Positions 1 through 8,403 of a stretch of DNA of 64,000 nucleotides are shown piece by piece. The position numbers and the translations under genes were made by a program. Within the stretch, counting starts at the first letter, position 1. Each line of letters begins with the position of its first letter. Location: assembly GCA_947450025.1 (NCBI GenBank), contig CANFTW010000005.1, forward strand, positions 124,001-188,000, read 5' to 3'. The stretch comes from Bacteroidota bacterium. Its GTDB lineage: Bacteria; Bacteroidota; Bacteroidia; B-17B0; Aurantibacillaceae. A model generated the notes under the pieces. The model did no database searches and was not told where the DNA came from. It worked only from the letters and a program-made list of their open reading frames with translations.

Positions 1-413
1 TTCTTAGCTTCTTTTTTGGATACTTTTTGATGTAAAATAATAGCCTCCATAACTTGGCTCCCACAAGTATAAACAGGGTTTAAACTTGTCATAGGTTCCT
101 GAAAAATCATAGCAATTTCATTACCTCTAAATGAACGCATTTCTTCAGAAGATAAATTACGCAAATTAACAACCCCTTTGTGTTTTGAATGATACAAAAG
201 CTCGCCACCAAATATACGCCCCGGAGGATTTGGAATTAACTGCATAATCGATAAAGAGGTTACTGATTTACCTGAGCCACTCTCTCCAACAATACCAATT
301 GTTTCACCTTTATGCAAGGTAAACGAGACATCGTTGACTGCCTTTACAAACTCACCATCTGATTTAAACTCAGTAACTAAATTTTTAACTTCTAGTAATA
401 CCTCTTTTTGCAT
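1..413 (-). CDS. Oligopeptide/dipeptide ABC transporter ATP-binding protein (3' part cut by window edge)
   Basis: This is the first ~137 residues of an ABC ATPase of the DppD/OppD type, which drives peptide uptake from the inner face of the cytoplasmic membrane. Reading back from the ATG at 411-413 I see a Walker A motif GESGSGKS at residues 43-50 and a Q-loop [10 protein letters not shown] at about 104-113, the form typical of the Opp/Dpp subfamily. The Walker B and signature motifs lie beyond the window. It is separated from the upstream hydrolase-like gene by a probable terminator. The substrate cannot be read from the sequence; nickel and other Dpp-like importers share these motifs. Confidence 0.9.
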   Translation of the reverse strand, partial: MQKEVLLEVKNLVTEFKSDGEFVKAVNDVSFTLHKGETIGIVGESGSGKSVTSLSIMQLIPNPPGRIFGGELLYHSKHKGVVNLRNLSSEEMRSFRGNEIAMIFQEPMTSLNPVYTCGSQVMEAIILHQKVSKKEAK

Positions 414-445
414 AATAATCACTACGAATATAGGGAATTTGAATT

Positions 446-479
446 AAAAACAACGCTTTTAATTAAACAGAAAAGCATT
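446..479 (-). terminator. Probable intrinsic terminator after the NatA/NatB-hydrolase unit
   Basis: Arms at 471-479 and 452-460 pair over 9 bp (one U-G pair) around an 11-nt loop. On the minus strand they are followed by a GUUUUU tract. The stem is AU-rich, so strength is uncertain. Confidence 0.5.
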
Positions 480-500
480 TTTTGAACCACCTGACATTGC

Positions 501-1313
501 TTATGGCTCTAAGCCGCAATCGGTATTTTTTTTATCAAAAACATCGTATATAAAAGGCTCTTTCCTGACATAAGACGAGAAATTGCCATTTTTAAAAAAA
601 TTCAAAATTTCAGGACCTATATTACTGAATTGAAAATACATTTCATCATGATTAATACATTCATATAGGTAATCATCACAAGGCTGTTTTAAGGAATCTT
701 TACTAAAGTTAAATTCACCTAGCATTAATGCCGTTTTTTTATGTTTAAGAATTAGTTGTGTGGGTTTATTCTCAATAATAATTCCAATATTTTTTGAATC
801 ATTAGCGTTTGTTGGATATAATGTTAGAGAAAAATCATACATGATTTTACCGACCACTAATTTGATTAATAAAGGCTTATCCTTCACTAACACATAGGGT
901 GCTCTCTCTTGAAAAGGGCTACGGTCATAAACAATGGAGGCAATATTATTAACTGAATGTTTTTGCAACCACATATTTAGTAACCAAGAGCCAGCAATAT
1001 AACTAAACACATGCAGTTTCTTGTAATTTAGTAAATGATGCTTTTCAATAAATATATTTAAATTGAACACGCACTGTTGTAGAGAATCTCTGCCAATGTA
1101 ATGAGGTATATAAACATCATACCCTTTATGAATAAAAAAATCTCTAATATCCTTGACTCCATGTATTTTAGAACCAAATCCTGGCAATATTAAGATGGCT
1201 TCTTTTTGAGATAGAGGAATACTTGTATCTTCTATCACAATAATATCTTTACGGTGAGCAAAACAGGTGGTTACATATAAAAACAAAACTGTTAAAGCAA
1301 ATTTCAACGGCAT
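501..1313 (-). CDS. Secreted alpha/beta-hydrolase-like protein without a clear nucleophile elbow
   Basis: This is a 270-residue protein with an N-terminal signal peptide (cleavage near residue 19-20). A strand followed by LILPGFGSKIHG resembles the oxyanion-loop region of lipase-like alpha/beta hydrolases, and the next segments alternate strands and helices as in that fold. The position where GxSxG is expected reads VFSYI, so both glycines are absent and activity is doubtful. It starts 1 bp after the stop of the upstream NatB-like permease gene runs on the same strand and is probably co-transcribed with it. I cannot name a substrate. A non-catalytic or remote family member is equally possible. 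Confidence 0.55.
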   Translation of the reverse strand: MPLKFALTVLFLYVTTCFAHRKDIIVIEDTSIPLSQKEAILILPGFGSKIHGVKDIRDFFIHKGYDVYIPHYIGRDSLQQCVFNLNIFIEKHHLLNYKKLHVFSYIAGSWLLNMWLQKHSVNNIASIVYDRSPFQERAPYVLVKDKPLLIKLVVGKIMYDFSLTLYPTNANDSKNIGIIIENKPTQLILKHKKTALMLGEFNFSKDSLKQPCDDYLYECINHDEMYFQFSNIGPEILNFFKNGNFSSYVRKEPFIYDVFDKKNTDCGLEP

Positions 1314-1314
1314 A

Positions 1315-2658
1315 TTATCCCTTATAAAACAACCATTTTCCTAGTTCCTTCCAAGTAGTTTTTTTACCATACATTAAAATACCCGTACGATAAATCTTTC
1401 CGGCTAACCATGTAAAAAATAAGAAACCAACCACCAACATTACCATTGATAAAGCTAACTCCCAAGTCGGAACTCCAAACGGTAAGCGCACCATCATTAC
1501 AATAGGTGATGTGAGAGGAAATATAGAGAAAAACTGAGCTAAACCACTATCAGGGTCTGAAGCAACACCTTGTGCAATCGCAAAACTAATAATCAATGGC
1601 GCGGTAACAGGAATCATAAATTGCTGTGTATCGGCTTCGCTGTCAACCGCTGAGCCAATTGCTGCAAAAAGAGCCGCATATAATAAATAACCCAATAAAA
1701 AATAAAAAGCAAACACAAGAATAACATGTGACACATCAATTTTTGATAAATTATCTAGGACATCTATCGCTTCATTAGGTGTTTTTACCTTTTCCATTTT
1801 GTCAGAATGAGATGTAATATCATCCTTCATGACTTTTGAAATTTGTTGCTCTTGTTTAATTTTGTCAGCAATTTGATCTTTGAACAAAACGCCTGTTACA
1901 AAAGTGCTTATAGCAAAAGTTAAAATAATCCACAAAACAAATTGGGTTAAGCCTACCATGGCTACGCCAATAATTTTACCAAGCATTAATTGAAATGGCT
2001 TCACTGAAGATACAATCACTTCAACAATACGATTTGTTTTTTCTTCTATGACTCCTCGCATAACTTGAGCGCCATATAAAAAAATCATCATATAAATAGC
2101 AACTGCCAATGAAAACCCAACAATCATATTTGTTTCAGCACTCGTCTTTTTCTCGAAACCATCTTCAGACACTTTAATTGTTTTTACTTCAACTGGTCTT
2201 CGTGCTCTTTCAATTTTACCAACATCTATGCTATCTCCTTGTAATCGATAATCAAATAATATATTTTCCATCGTATTACTGATATACTGTTGAGTACTAA
2301 TACCAGGTTCTTTTTTATAGTATAAATGAGGAGTTGTTTTGTCATTGTTAATCGCCTCAATATCAATTTCCATGACCATATCAAAGGGACCATTTTTTAA
2401 TTTAGCCTTTGCAGAATCGATAGTTCCAACACCGTAGGTGAATTTAATTTCTTTTGTGTTAGGGATTTTATCAATAAATAAACCACTATGATCCAACACA
2501 AACACTTGATGTTCTGTTTTATCACGCATGGCAAGCCAAACTGGAACAATCATAACTCCAGCCATTAATAATGGCCCTAAAATGGTCATTAACAAAAAAG
2601 ATTTTTTCTTAACCCGTGAAAAATATTCTCGTTGAATGATTAATAATAATTTATTCAT
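1315..2658 (-). CDS. ABC-2 type exporter permease, NatB-like
   Basis: The protein is 447 residues. It has one membrane helix near residues 20-45, a large extracytoplasmic part to about 180, and then a block of at least five hydrophobic helices to the C-terminus. This is the layout of the ABC-2/NatB (COG1668) permeases. The short N-terminal stretch with REYFSRVKKKSF is typical of the family. The gene follows the ATPase gene by 33 bp, so the two probably form one exporter. In Bacillus, NatAB extrudes sodium, but many relatives have unknown cargo and the cargo here is not evident. Confidence 0.85.
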   Translation of the reverse strand: MNKLLLIIQREYFSRVKKKSFLLMTILGPLLMAGVMIVPVWLAMRDKTEHQVFVLDHSGLFIDKIPNTKEIKFTYGVGTIDSAKAKLKNGPFDMVMEIDIEAINNDKTTPHLYYKKEPGISTQQYISNTMENILFDYRLQGDSIDVGKIERARRPVEVKTIKVSEDGFEKKTSAETNMIVGFSLAVAIYMMIFLYGAQVMRGVIEEKTNRIVEVIVSSVKPFQLMLGKIIGVAMVGLTQFVLWIILTFAISTFVTGVLFKDQIADKIKQEQQISKVMKDDITSHSDKMEKVKTPNEAIDVLDNLSKIDVSHVILVFAFYFLLGYLLYAALFAAIGSAVDSEADTQQFMIPVTAPLIISFAIAQGVASDPDSGLAQFFSIFPLTSPIVMMVRLPFGVPTWELALSMVMLVVGFLFFTWLAGKIYRTGILMYGKKTTWKELGKWLFYKG

Positions 2659-2691
2659 TGTATATAAAATGAAACGTTTATAATAAAAAGA

Positions 2692-3642
2692 TTATTCTGT
2701 AAAAGTACTTTGAGTATTTAATTCAGTTTTATTTTCAACCACTGAAATAAAAATATCATTCATTGAAGGAACAACTTCTTGAAAAGATAGAATTTCAGCA
2801 TGATTTAAAACTGCCTGCAATAAATCGTTTGGTTTATTTTGACGTAATAACTTTACCGTTACTGAGTGAACATCATCATCCGATTTTTTATCTAACAATT
2901 CAGCACCTGCCCATAAAGCATTAGTGAATCCCATTAAATTACCTTTAAACGTAATGTGGTAGATGTTACTTTTATAGTTTTTACGTATTTCTTTAACAGA
3001 CCCATCTAATAATTTTTCTGACTTATTGATTAAAGCAATATGGTCACATAACTCTTCAACACTTCCCATATTATGTGTTGAGAAAATAATAGTAGCGCCC
3101 TTTTCTCTTAATTCTAAAATTTCATTTTTAATTAATTGAGCATTAATCGGATCAAAACCGCTAAAGGGTTCATCGAGTATTAACAACTTTGGCTCATGCA
3201 ATACCGTTACAATAAACTGAACCTTTTGCTGCATTCCTTTACTTAGTTCCTCAATTTTTTTATCCCACCAATTTTCAATTTCAAATTTTTTAAACCAATT
3301 TTGTAATTTTATTTTAGCATCATCTTTTTTCAATCCCTTTAGCTGCGCTAAATACATGACCTGCTCCCCTACCGACATTTTTTTATATAACCCTCTCTCT
3401 TCAGGCAGATAACCAATAAAATCAACATGCTTAGGAGCTAATCGCTCCCCATTAAATAAAACCTCCCCACTATCCGGGCCCGTAATTTGATTAATAATTC
3501 GAATTAAAGATGTTTTACCAGCTCCATTTGGTCCTAATAAACCAAATATTTTTTTAGGCTCCACAACTAAACTCACATCTCTTAAAGCAACGTGATTAGC
3601 GTAATTTTTATGGATGTTTTTGACTTCTAATATTGGTGTCAT
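2692..3642 (-). CDS. ABC transporter ATP-binding protein, NatA-like
   Basis: This 316-residue ATPase subunit carries Walker A GPNGAGKT (37-44), signature LSKGMQ (133-138) and Walker B LLILDEP (153-159). The segment GYLPEERGLY after the Q-loop region and the ~80-residue C-terminal extension fit the NatA/YhaQ-like subgroup. It pairs with the permease gene 33 bp downstream. Bacteroidota gliding ATPase GldA is related and of similar size, but the partner here is a NatB-type permease, not GldF, so I do not call it gldA. Confidence 0.88.
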   Translation of the reverse strand: MTPILEVKNIHKNYANHVALRDVSLVVEPKKIFGLLGPNGAGKTSLIRIINQITGPDSGEVLFNGERLAPKHVDFIGYLPEERGLYKKMSVGEQVMYLAQLKGLKKDDAKIKLQNWFKKFEIENWWDKKIEELSKGMQQKVQFIVTVLHEPKLLILDEPFSGFDPINAQLIKNEILELREKGATIIFSTHNMGSVEELCDHIALINKSEKLLDGSVKEIRKNYKSNIYHITFKGNLMGFTNALWAGAELLDKKSDDDVHSVTVKLLRQNKPNDLLQAVLNHAEILSFQEVVPSMNDIFISVVENKTELNTQSTFTE

Positions 3643-3739
3643 ATACTAATTTGATTTACGAATTTAGTCAATAAATTTTATTTTAAGTTTCATCAATACC
3701 AATTGAAATAATGATACAAGAGCGGCAAAAATAAAGACA

Positions 3740-4534
3740 CTATTTAGTTTCAACGAATTCTTGAGACTTCATAATTTCATCGTAAACGCCGTTCCATAAG
3801 CCAATTCGCTTTTGCAATGATTCAACCGTAGCATCTTCTACTTCTTTCCATTTAGAAGCATCCTCTCCGCACAAATTAGCGGTCATTTGTAAAGCCAAAT
3901 GACTATGATGATCACCATCCACCTCTATATGACGTTCTAAATAATATTTGAAAATAGAAATATCTTGAGGAAAATTTTTATGAATATCATTGATAATTGA
4001 TAGAAACATATTTGGAATTAAATCCTCACGCCCAAATGTAAAAATAGCCGACTGTAAATAATCTTTTTGACTATTAATAATTTTAAAAGTAAAGATCACG
4101 AATTCCTTAGCAGATTCAGGTGTTTGTGAATTAGAAAAAGCTAAATTAAAATCCTTAGTTTCTTGAAGGACAGAAATAAATTGATGCATTTGTGAAACAT
4201 TAGCACCACATTGTTTCATAGCATCTAAATATAATTCAAAATGGCTTTTTCTATTTCCATCTAAATCTAAATCAGATTCTTCTCCAACAACTATTTCATT
4301 AATTAAAAAACGTGTTTCAGCATCTCCTTTTGGATACCATGGGATAGTTGTACAAGTTAAATTTTGCTGTAATGATTTTAAAATAGACATAAAATCCCAA
4401 ACCGCATAAATATGAAATTGCATAAACATCTTCAAGTCATCAATATCACGAATCACAGAATACACTTTATGATTCATAATTTCTTGGCGCAGTGGCTCAA
4501 TAGTTGTTCTTATTTTTTCTATATATGGATTCAT
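3740..4534 (-). CDS. DUF3050 family protein, heme-oxygenase-like fold
   Basis: The 264-residue all-helical protein matches the DUF3050 family by overall pattern, including an N-terminal FHIYAVWDFMS segment (His41) and EIVVGEES (Glu85/Glu86). Near the end, YYLERHIEVDGDHHSH gives a cluster of possible metal ligands (Glu200, His202, Asp206, Asp208, His210, His212). This family is predicted to share the heme-oxygenase-like fold, in which some members are di-iron oxidases; the ligand pattern is compatible, but I infer this and no substrate is known. The gene starts 11 bp after the stop of rlmI and is probably transcribed with it. Confidence 0.75.
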   Translation of the reverse strand: MNPYIEKIRTTIEPLRQEIMNHKVYSVIRDIDDLKMFMQFHIYAVWDFMSILKSLQQNLTCTTIPWYPKGDAETRFLINEIVVGEESDLDLDGNRKSHFELYLDAMKQCGANVSQMHQFISVLQETKDFNLAFSNSQTPESAKEFVIFTFKIINSQKDYLQSAIFTFGREDLIPNMFLSIINDIHKNFPQDISIFKYYLERHIEVDGDHHSHLALQMTANLCGEDASKWKEVEDATVESLQKRIGLWNGVYDEIMKSQEFVETK

Positions 4535-4545
4535 ATTACTATAGT

Positions 4546-5730
4546 TTATTCGACATAAAATGCTAAACCTTTTAAATATTCGCCTTCTGGAAAATTAGGA
4601 GTAATCACATGATCTGCAGGCTGAGAAAGCGTATGCAATAACTTCATATTTCTGCGAGACTCAATAGCAGCAGCAGTAACCGTATTATAAAATAATTTTT
4701 TATCGATGACTCCTGAGCAAGAAAAGGTAAATAAAATTCCTCCTTTTTTAATGTTTTGTAAAGCCATTTGATTTAAGCGCTTATAACCAATAACGGCATT
4801 ATGAGATACATCTCTGCTCTTGGCAAATGCTGGCGGATCTAATATAATTATATCATAATTTTTACCATGATCTTTTAAATAATCAAAGGTATCAACCGCA
4901 AAACCTTCATGATTAGTGGCATTATTTAATATTGCATTTTTATTACATAAGTCAATAGCTTTAGCACTCGAATCAACAGAATGAATAATTTCGCAGCCGC
5001 TGTTAGCAGCATACATAGAAAATCCCCCTGTGTATGAGAATGTATTTAATACACGTTTATCTTTACTATATTTTCCAAGTAATTCTCGGTTTTCTCTTTG
5101 ATCAATAAAAAAGCCTGTTTTTTGTCCGTTGATAAAATCAATGTAAAATTTTACATCGTTCTCAATAACAATTAACTCTTCATTGCAAGAACCGTATAAA
5201 AATTCATTTTTTAATCCGGCTGAATAATTGTTTGGAAGGGTTTCAGAACTTTTATCATAAACACTTTTTAATTGAGTACCATAAACTATTTTTAAAGCTT
5301 CTGCAATATCTAAGCGACACTTATGCATACCGATGCTATGCGCCTGAAAAACAACATGACCATTATAAAAATCCATAATTAAACCTGGACATCCATCTCC
5401 CTCTCCAAATACTAAACGATAGACATTGGTATGAGGGTTATTGGCTAAATTTAAAAACTGACGATACAAAAATGCTTTTTCAATTTTTTTTACCCAAAAG
5501 TCAGTATTAATTTGTTGTTTGCTAAAGGAAATAATTCGACCAGTAATACTTCCTTTTTGATACTGAGCCATTCCTAAAAATTGTTGTTTAGCAGAATATA
5601 CTTCAACAACATCACCATCAGCGATATTTGAATCTTGTGTTTTAATTGCCCCCGAAAAAATCCATGGGTGAAAACGAAGAACTGGCAATTCTTTGCCATT
5701 ATGTAAGATTAATCTTGGATATTCTATCAT
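4546..5730 (-). CDS. rlmI: RlmI-like 23S rRNA (cytosine-C5) methyltransferase
   Basis: At 394 residues it matches the length of E. coli RlmI (396), which methylates C1962 of 23S rRNA using S-adenosylmethionine. An N-terminal PUA-like part carries HPWIFSGAI. The Rossmann methyltransferase half shows motif I TFSYTGGFSMYAA near 230-243 and the catalytic-loop motif ILDPPAFAKS near 295-305. It leads a probable two-gene unit with the DUF3050 gene. The target base is taken from the family and not shown here. Confidence 0.87.
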   Translation of the reverse strand: MIEYPRLILHNGKELPVLRFHPWIFSGAIKTQDSNIADGDVVEVYSAKQQFLGMAQYQKGSITGRIISFSKQQINTDFWVKKIEKAFLYRQFLNLANNPHTNVYRLVFGEGDGCPGLIMDFYNGHVVFQAHSIGMHKCRLDIAEALKIVYGTQLKSVYDKSSETLPNNYSAGLKNEFLYGSCNEELIVIENDVKFYIDFINGQKTGFFIDQRENRELLGKYSKDKRVLNTFSYTGGFSMYAANSGCEIIHSVDSSAKAIDLCNKNAILNNATNHEGFAVDTFDYLKDHGKNYDIIILDPPAFAKSRDVSHNAVIGYKRLNQMALQNIKKGGILFTFSCSGVIDKKLFYNTVTAAAIESRRNMKLLHTLSQPADHVITPNFPEGEYLKGLAFYVE

Positions 5731-5890
5731 ATTACAAATGTATCTTATTATGGCTTATTTTTAGGTTTATAAAGCAAATATTTTAACTAAATTTGAGTTT
5801 TTAATACTAATTTAATACGACTTCTTCTAGACATTTCATTATTCAAATAAAACGAAATGAATAAACTCGACAAGTACAAAAAACATTAAT

Positions 5891-6220
5891 ATGACAACAT
5901 CTGAAATAAAATTAAAAATCACTGTTGATGAAAATCAATTACCTCATAAAATTGAATGGGAAGCACCAGATGCTAACGAAGGTAGTGCTTGTAAAAGCAT
6001 GATGTTAGCCCTTTGGGACGAAAAAGAAAATAATACCATGCGTATTGATTTATGGACAAAAGATATGAGTGTTGATGAGATGAAGAAATTTTTTCACCAA
6101 AATATCACAACATTAACCGATACATACCTCAGAGCCACCAATGATGAAACCACTGTTAAAGAATTGCGTGAATTCATGAGTGAACTAGGAAAAAGAATGG
6201 GTGTTTTAGCTAGTAACTAA
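5891..6220 (+). CDS. gldC: Gliding motility protein GldC
   Basis: This 109-residue soluble protein resembles GldC of Flavobacterium (about 111 residues). Recognisable parts are the opening TSEIKLKITVDENQLP, the IEWEAPDA segment, and the WTKDMSVDEMKKFF helix. GldC is needed for efficient gliding in Flavobacterium johnsoniae, but its molecular action is unclear, and it occurs in many Bacteroidota that do not glide. It is followed after 16 bp by an S41 peptidase gene on the same strand. Confidence 0.85.
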   Translation: MTTSEIKLKITVDENQLPHKIEWEAPDANEGSACKSMMLALWDEKENNTMRIDLWTKDMSVDEMKKFFHQNITTLTDTYLRATNDETTVKELREFMSELGKRMGVLASN

Positions 6221-6236
6221 TTCAAACGACGACTTT

Positions 6237-7676
6237 ATGAGAAAAAGCTGTTTGAGTATATTATTAATTATAATTTATTCATATAGCTTTTCTCAATCAA
6301 AATCCTTTGATATTCATAAAAAATATTCAGTTGTTCAAATTTTTCAGGACATTGATTACACTGAAAAATATCTGACTAAATTTCATCCGGATCCATTTAA
6401 ATATATCAGTCAGGATTCTTTACACGCCTTTATTTTAAGTCTAAAATCTAGGATAGATTCTCCACTAACCGAAATGCAGATTCGGTTTTACATTAAACAA
6501 ATTATTGCTAAAATAGGATGTGGTCATAATGATGCGGGAGCATCTAAACACTATGCAAAAACCATTGCCAAAACCAATAGGCCAATTATTCCACTCAATA
6601 CATTTATCACAGATTCAAATCATTTATACATCCTAAATAATTTATCAAAAGATAGTTCCATTAAGGCTGGTGATGAAATTTTAAGTATTAATAATCATTC
6701 CACTCAAAGTATTCTTCATACTATTTTTTCTGTTTCAACCTCAGACGGGTACAACATTACTTATAAAAAGCAAGGGGCTAGATATCAATGGTTTAAATAT
6801 TATTATTCTTTTTGTTATGGTTTTAAATCGAGTTATAATATAAGTATCAAGCATAAAAATCAAACGATTACAAATTATAATTTACCCTCAATTTCTTCCT
6901 TAAAAGACACTATTATCTTTCCGAAAAAAGATTCTGTTCATTATATAAATACTACTAAAACCTGCCATTATTCAATATTACAGAACAATAAACCCATAGC
7001 GATTATTGATATTGATGGATTTAAAGGAAGACATTGGTATTCTTTTTTTAGAAAAACATTTAGGGATATTAAACGAAAGAATATAGAGCATTTAGTTATA
7101 GACTTAAGAGACAATGGTGGTGGTCAAATCAATGATGGCTTAAATGTCTTATCTTATTTAATTCATAAAAAAACTTATTTACCATTTGACAGAAAACCAA
7201 ATTTAATGATGTTGAATCCAAAATATAAAATGAATATTGGCTCAAGAATCACTCCATTTATATTTTGTACGATGATGCCCCAATGGCCAAAAAACAAACG
7301 ATTGAGACATTACTTTATAGCTTTACCAAAAAGAAAAAATGCTTATCATGGCAATATGTATGTGCTTGTTAATGGAAAATCATTTTCGATGAGTGGCGTT
7401 GTGGCAAGTTACTTAAAATACCAAGCTCATGCAATCATCATTGGTGAAGAAACAGGAGGAAATGTTGCAGGAAGCAATGCGGTTATTAGTGGCAAAATTA
7501 TTCTACCTAATACTCGTATACAAGTATTTATTCCAATGTACCATATCTATCACGATATTGAAGTAAAAAATGATGGACATGGGCTGATACCAGATTACCC
7601 TACACAATACAGTAAAGATGATATTTTAAATGGTGTTGATATCGATTTAATTAAAGTATCGTCATTGGTAAACTAA
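6237..7676 (+). CDS. Secreted S41 family (C-terminal processing type) peptidase
   Basis: The 479-residue protein has a signal peptide ending near SFSQS (residue ~20). A PDZ-like segment, IKAGDEILSINNHST, lies near 140-155. The S41 catalytic core shows LRDNGGGQINDG, then NGKSFSMSG, where the first serine after Phe is the expected nucleophile, then GEETGGN. In many S41 enzymes a Glu follows the nucleophile region (SASE-like); here it is Gly, as in some Bacteroidota paralogues. The likely role is cleavage of envelope or imported peptides in the periplasm. It shares strand and close spacing with gldC. Confidence 0.85.
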   Translation: MRKSCLSILLIIIYSYSFSQSKSFDIHKKYSVVQIFQDIDYTEKYLTKFHPDPFKYISQDSLHAFILSLKSRIDSPLTEMQIRFYIKQIIAKIGCGHNDAGASKHYAKTIAKTNRPIIPLNTFITDSNHLYILNNLSKDSSIKAGDEILSINNHSTQSILHTIFSVSTSDGYNITYKKQGARYQWFKYYYSFCYGFKSSYNISIKHKNQTITNYNLPSISSLKDTIIFPKKDSVHYINTTKTCHYSILQNNKPIAIIDIDGFKGRHWYSFFRKTFRDIKRKNIEHLVIDLRDNGGGQINDGLNVLSYLIHKKTYLPFDRKPNLMMLNPKYKMNIGSRITPFIFCTMMPQWPKNKRLRHYFIALPKRKNAYHGNMYVLVNGKSFSMSGVVASYLKYQAHAIIIGEETGGNVAGSNAVISGKIILPNTRIQVFIPMYHIYHDIEVKNDGHGLIPDYPTQYSKDDILNGVDIDLIKVSSLVN

Positions 7677-7707
7677 TACTTGAACATTTTATGAAAAACC
7701 TGTCTTA

Positions 7708-7947
7708 CTAACTAATACTATTTCTCACACGCTGACTAAAATCCCTTAAAGCTTGATTAAAGGCTGTTCCTTGCTCTATTTTTTGTTTAATATGTATTGA
7801 GGCTAAAACATGCGTTAAACATTCACCTTCGTCTTTACCCTCCACCTCAATAGCTGGCTTTTGTTCTTCCATCATGGCAGCCTCTGCTTCTTGGAGTTGA
7901 CTTAAGGAGTATTGTTCTACTAATTTTTTAATAACTGGTATTTGCAT
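7708..7947 (-). CDS. Small conserved Bacteroidota protein (DUF6952-like)
   Basis: This is an acidic 79-residue protein with no signal peptide or membrane segment. It looks like the short conserved family often found next to a thioredoxin in Bacteroidota (DUF6952, from memory). Notable are an EAEAAMMEEQ helix and one cysteine in GECLTHVLA. It starts 2 bp after the stop of the thioredoxin gene, so co-expression is likely. Function is unknown; a link to redox work of the thioredoxin is only an inference from position. Confidence 0.7.
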   Translation of the reverse strand: MQIPVIKKLVEQYSLSQLQEAEAAMMEEQKPAIEVEGKDEGECLTHVLASIHIKQKIEQGTAFNQALRDFSQRVRNSIS

Positions 7948-7949
7948 AA

Positions 7950-8267
7950 TTATTTCCTTAAATCATCAATCATTTTTTGTAAATACTCTTCTTTACTAGT
8001 TGCCGTGCCTTCCAATAATACTCCATTTTTAAAACTTGCCAAATAAGGTAAATTATCTACGCCACCTAACTTACGAGCTTTTTCATTTTCTTCAGCATTC
8101 ACTTCTAAAAATAAAATGTCTGTATTAGCTTCATCATTTGAATGACGTTTAAATTTTGGTGCAAATAATTTACATGAGCCACACCAATCGGCATAATATT
8201 TTACAATAACTTGTTTATTGTTATTTAATAAATCTTCAAAATCGATATCTGTGCTAAGTTGTACCAT
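7950..8267 (-). CDS. Thioredoxin family protein
   Basis: The 105-residue single-domain protein has the active site WCGSC at residues 28-32 within YADWCGSCKLFAPKF, and the cis-proline loop NLPYLASF near residue 78. There is no signal peptide, so it should act in the cytoplasm as a thiol-disulfide oxidoreductase. The Gly-Ser dipeptide between the cysteines differs from the Gly-Pro of classic thioredoxin and would change the redox potential. It forms a two-gene unit with the small protein downstream. Confidence 0.88.
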   Translation of the reverse strand: MVQLSTDIDFEDLLNNNKQVIVKYYADWCGSCKLFAPKFKRHSNDEANTDILFLEVNAEENEKARKLGGVDNLPYLASFKNGVLLEGTATSKEEYLQKMIDDLRK

Positions 8268-8342
8268 TATAGTTATTTTAATATTTAAACTATAAACTTA
8301 ACAATTAAAACTAAGAATAGTTTGACAAAATATCCACTATTT

Positions 8343-8382
8343 AAAAACAAAAAAAGCCCCTTCAAAATTGAAGAGGCTTTCT
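8343..8382 (-). terminator. Intrinsic terminator of the Ig-repeat protein gene
   Basis: Arms at 8369-8380 and 8355-8366 form a 12-bp stem with one G-U pair. On the minus strand the stem is followed by a long U tract. It lies 21 bp past the stop of the 837-residue gene. Confidence 0.8.
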
Positions 8383-8403
8383 TATAATAAATAAACAAAA
8401 AAA

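Noticed and set aside
2692-3642. Identity as GldA
   Set aside because: The next gene is a NatB-type permease, and the GYLPEERGLY segment fits the NatA group; gldF and gldG lie 30 kb away without an ATPase.
5735-5742. TACATTTG -7 box on the minus strand ahead of rlmI
   Set aside because: It lies only 5 bp from the ATG, so transcription would start at or inside the gene, and there is no TTTG at the right distance.
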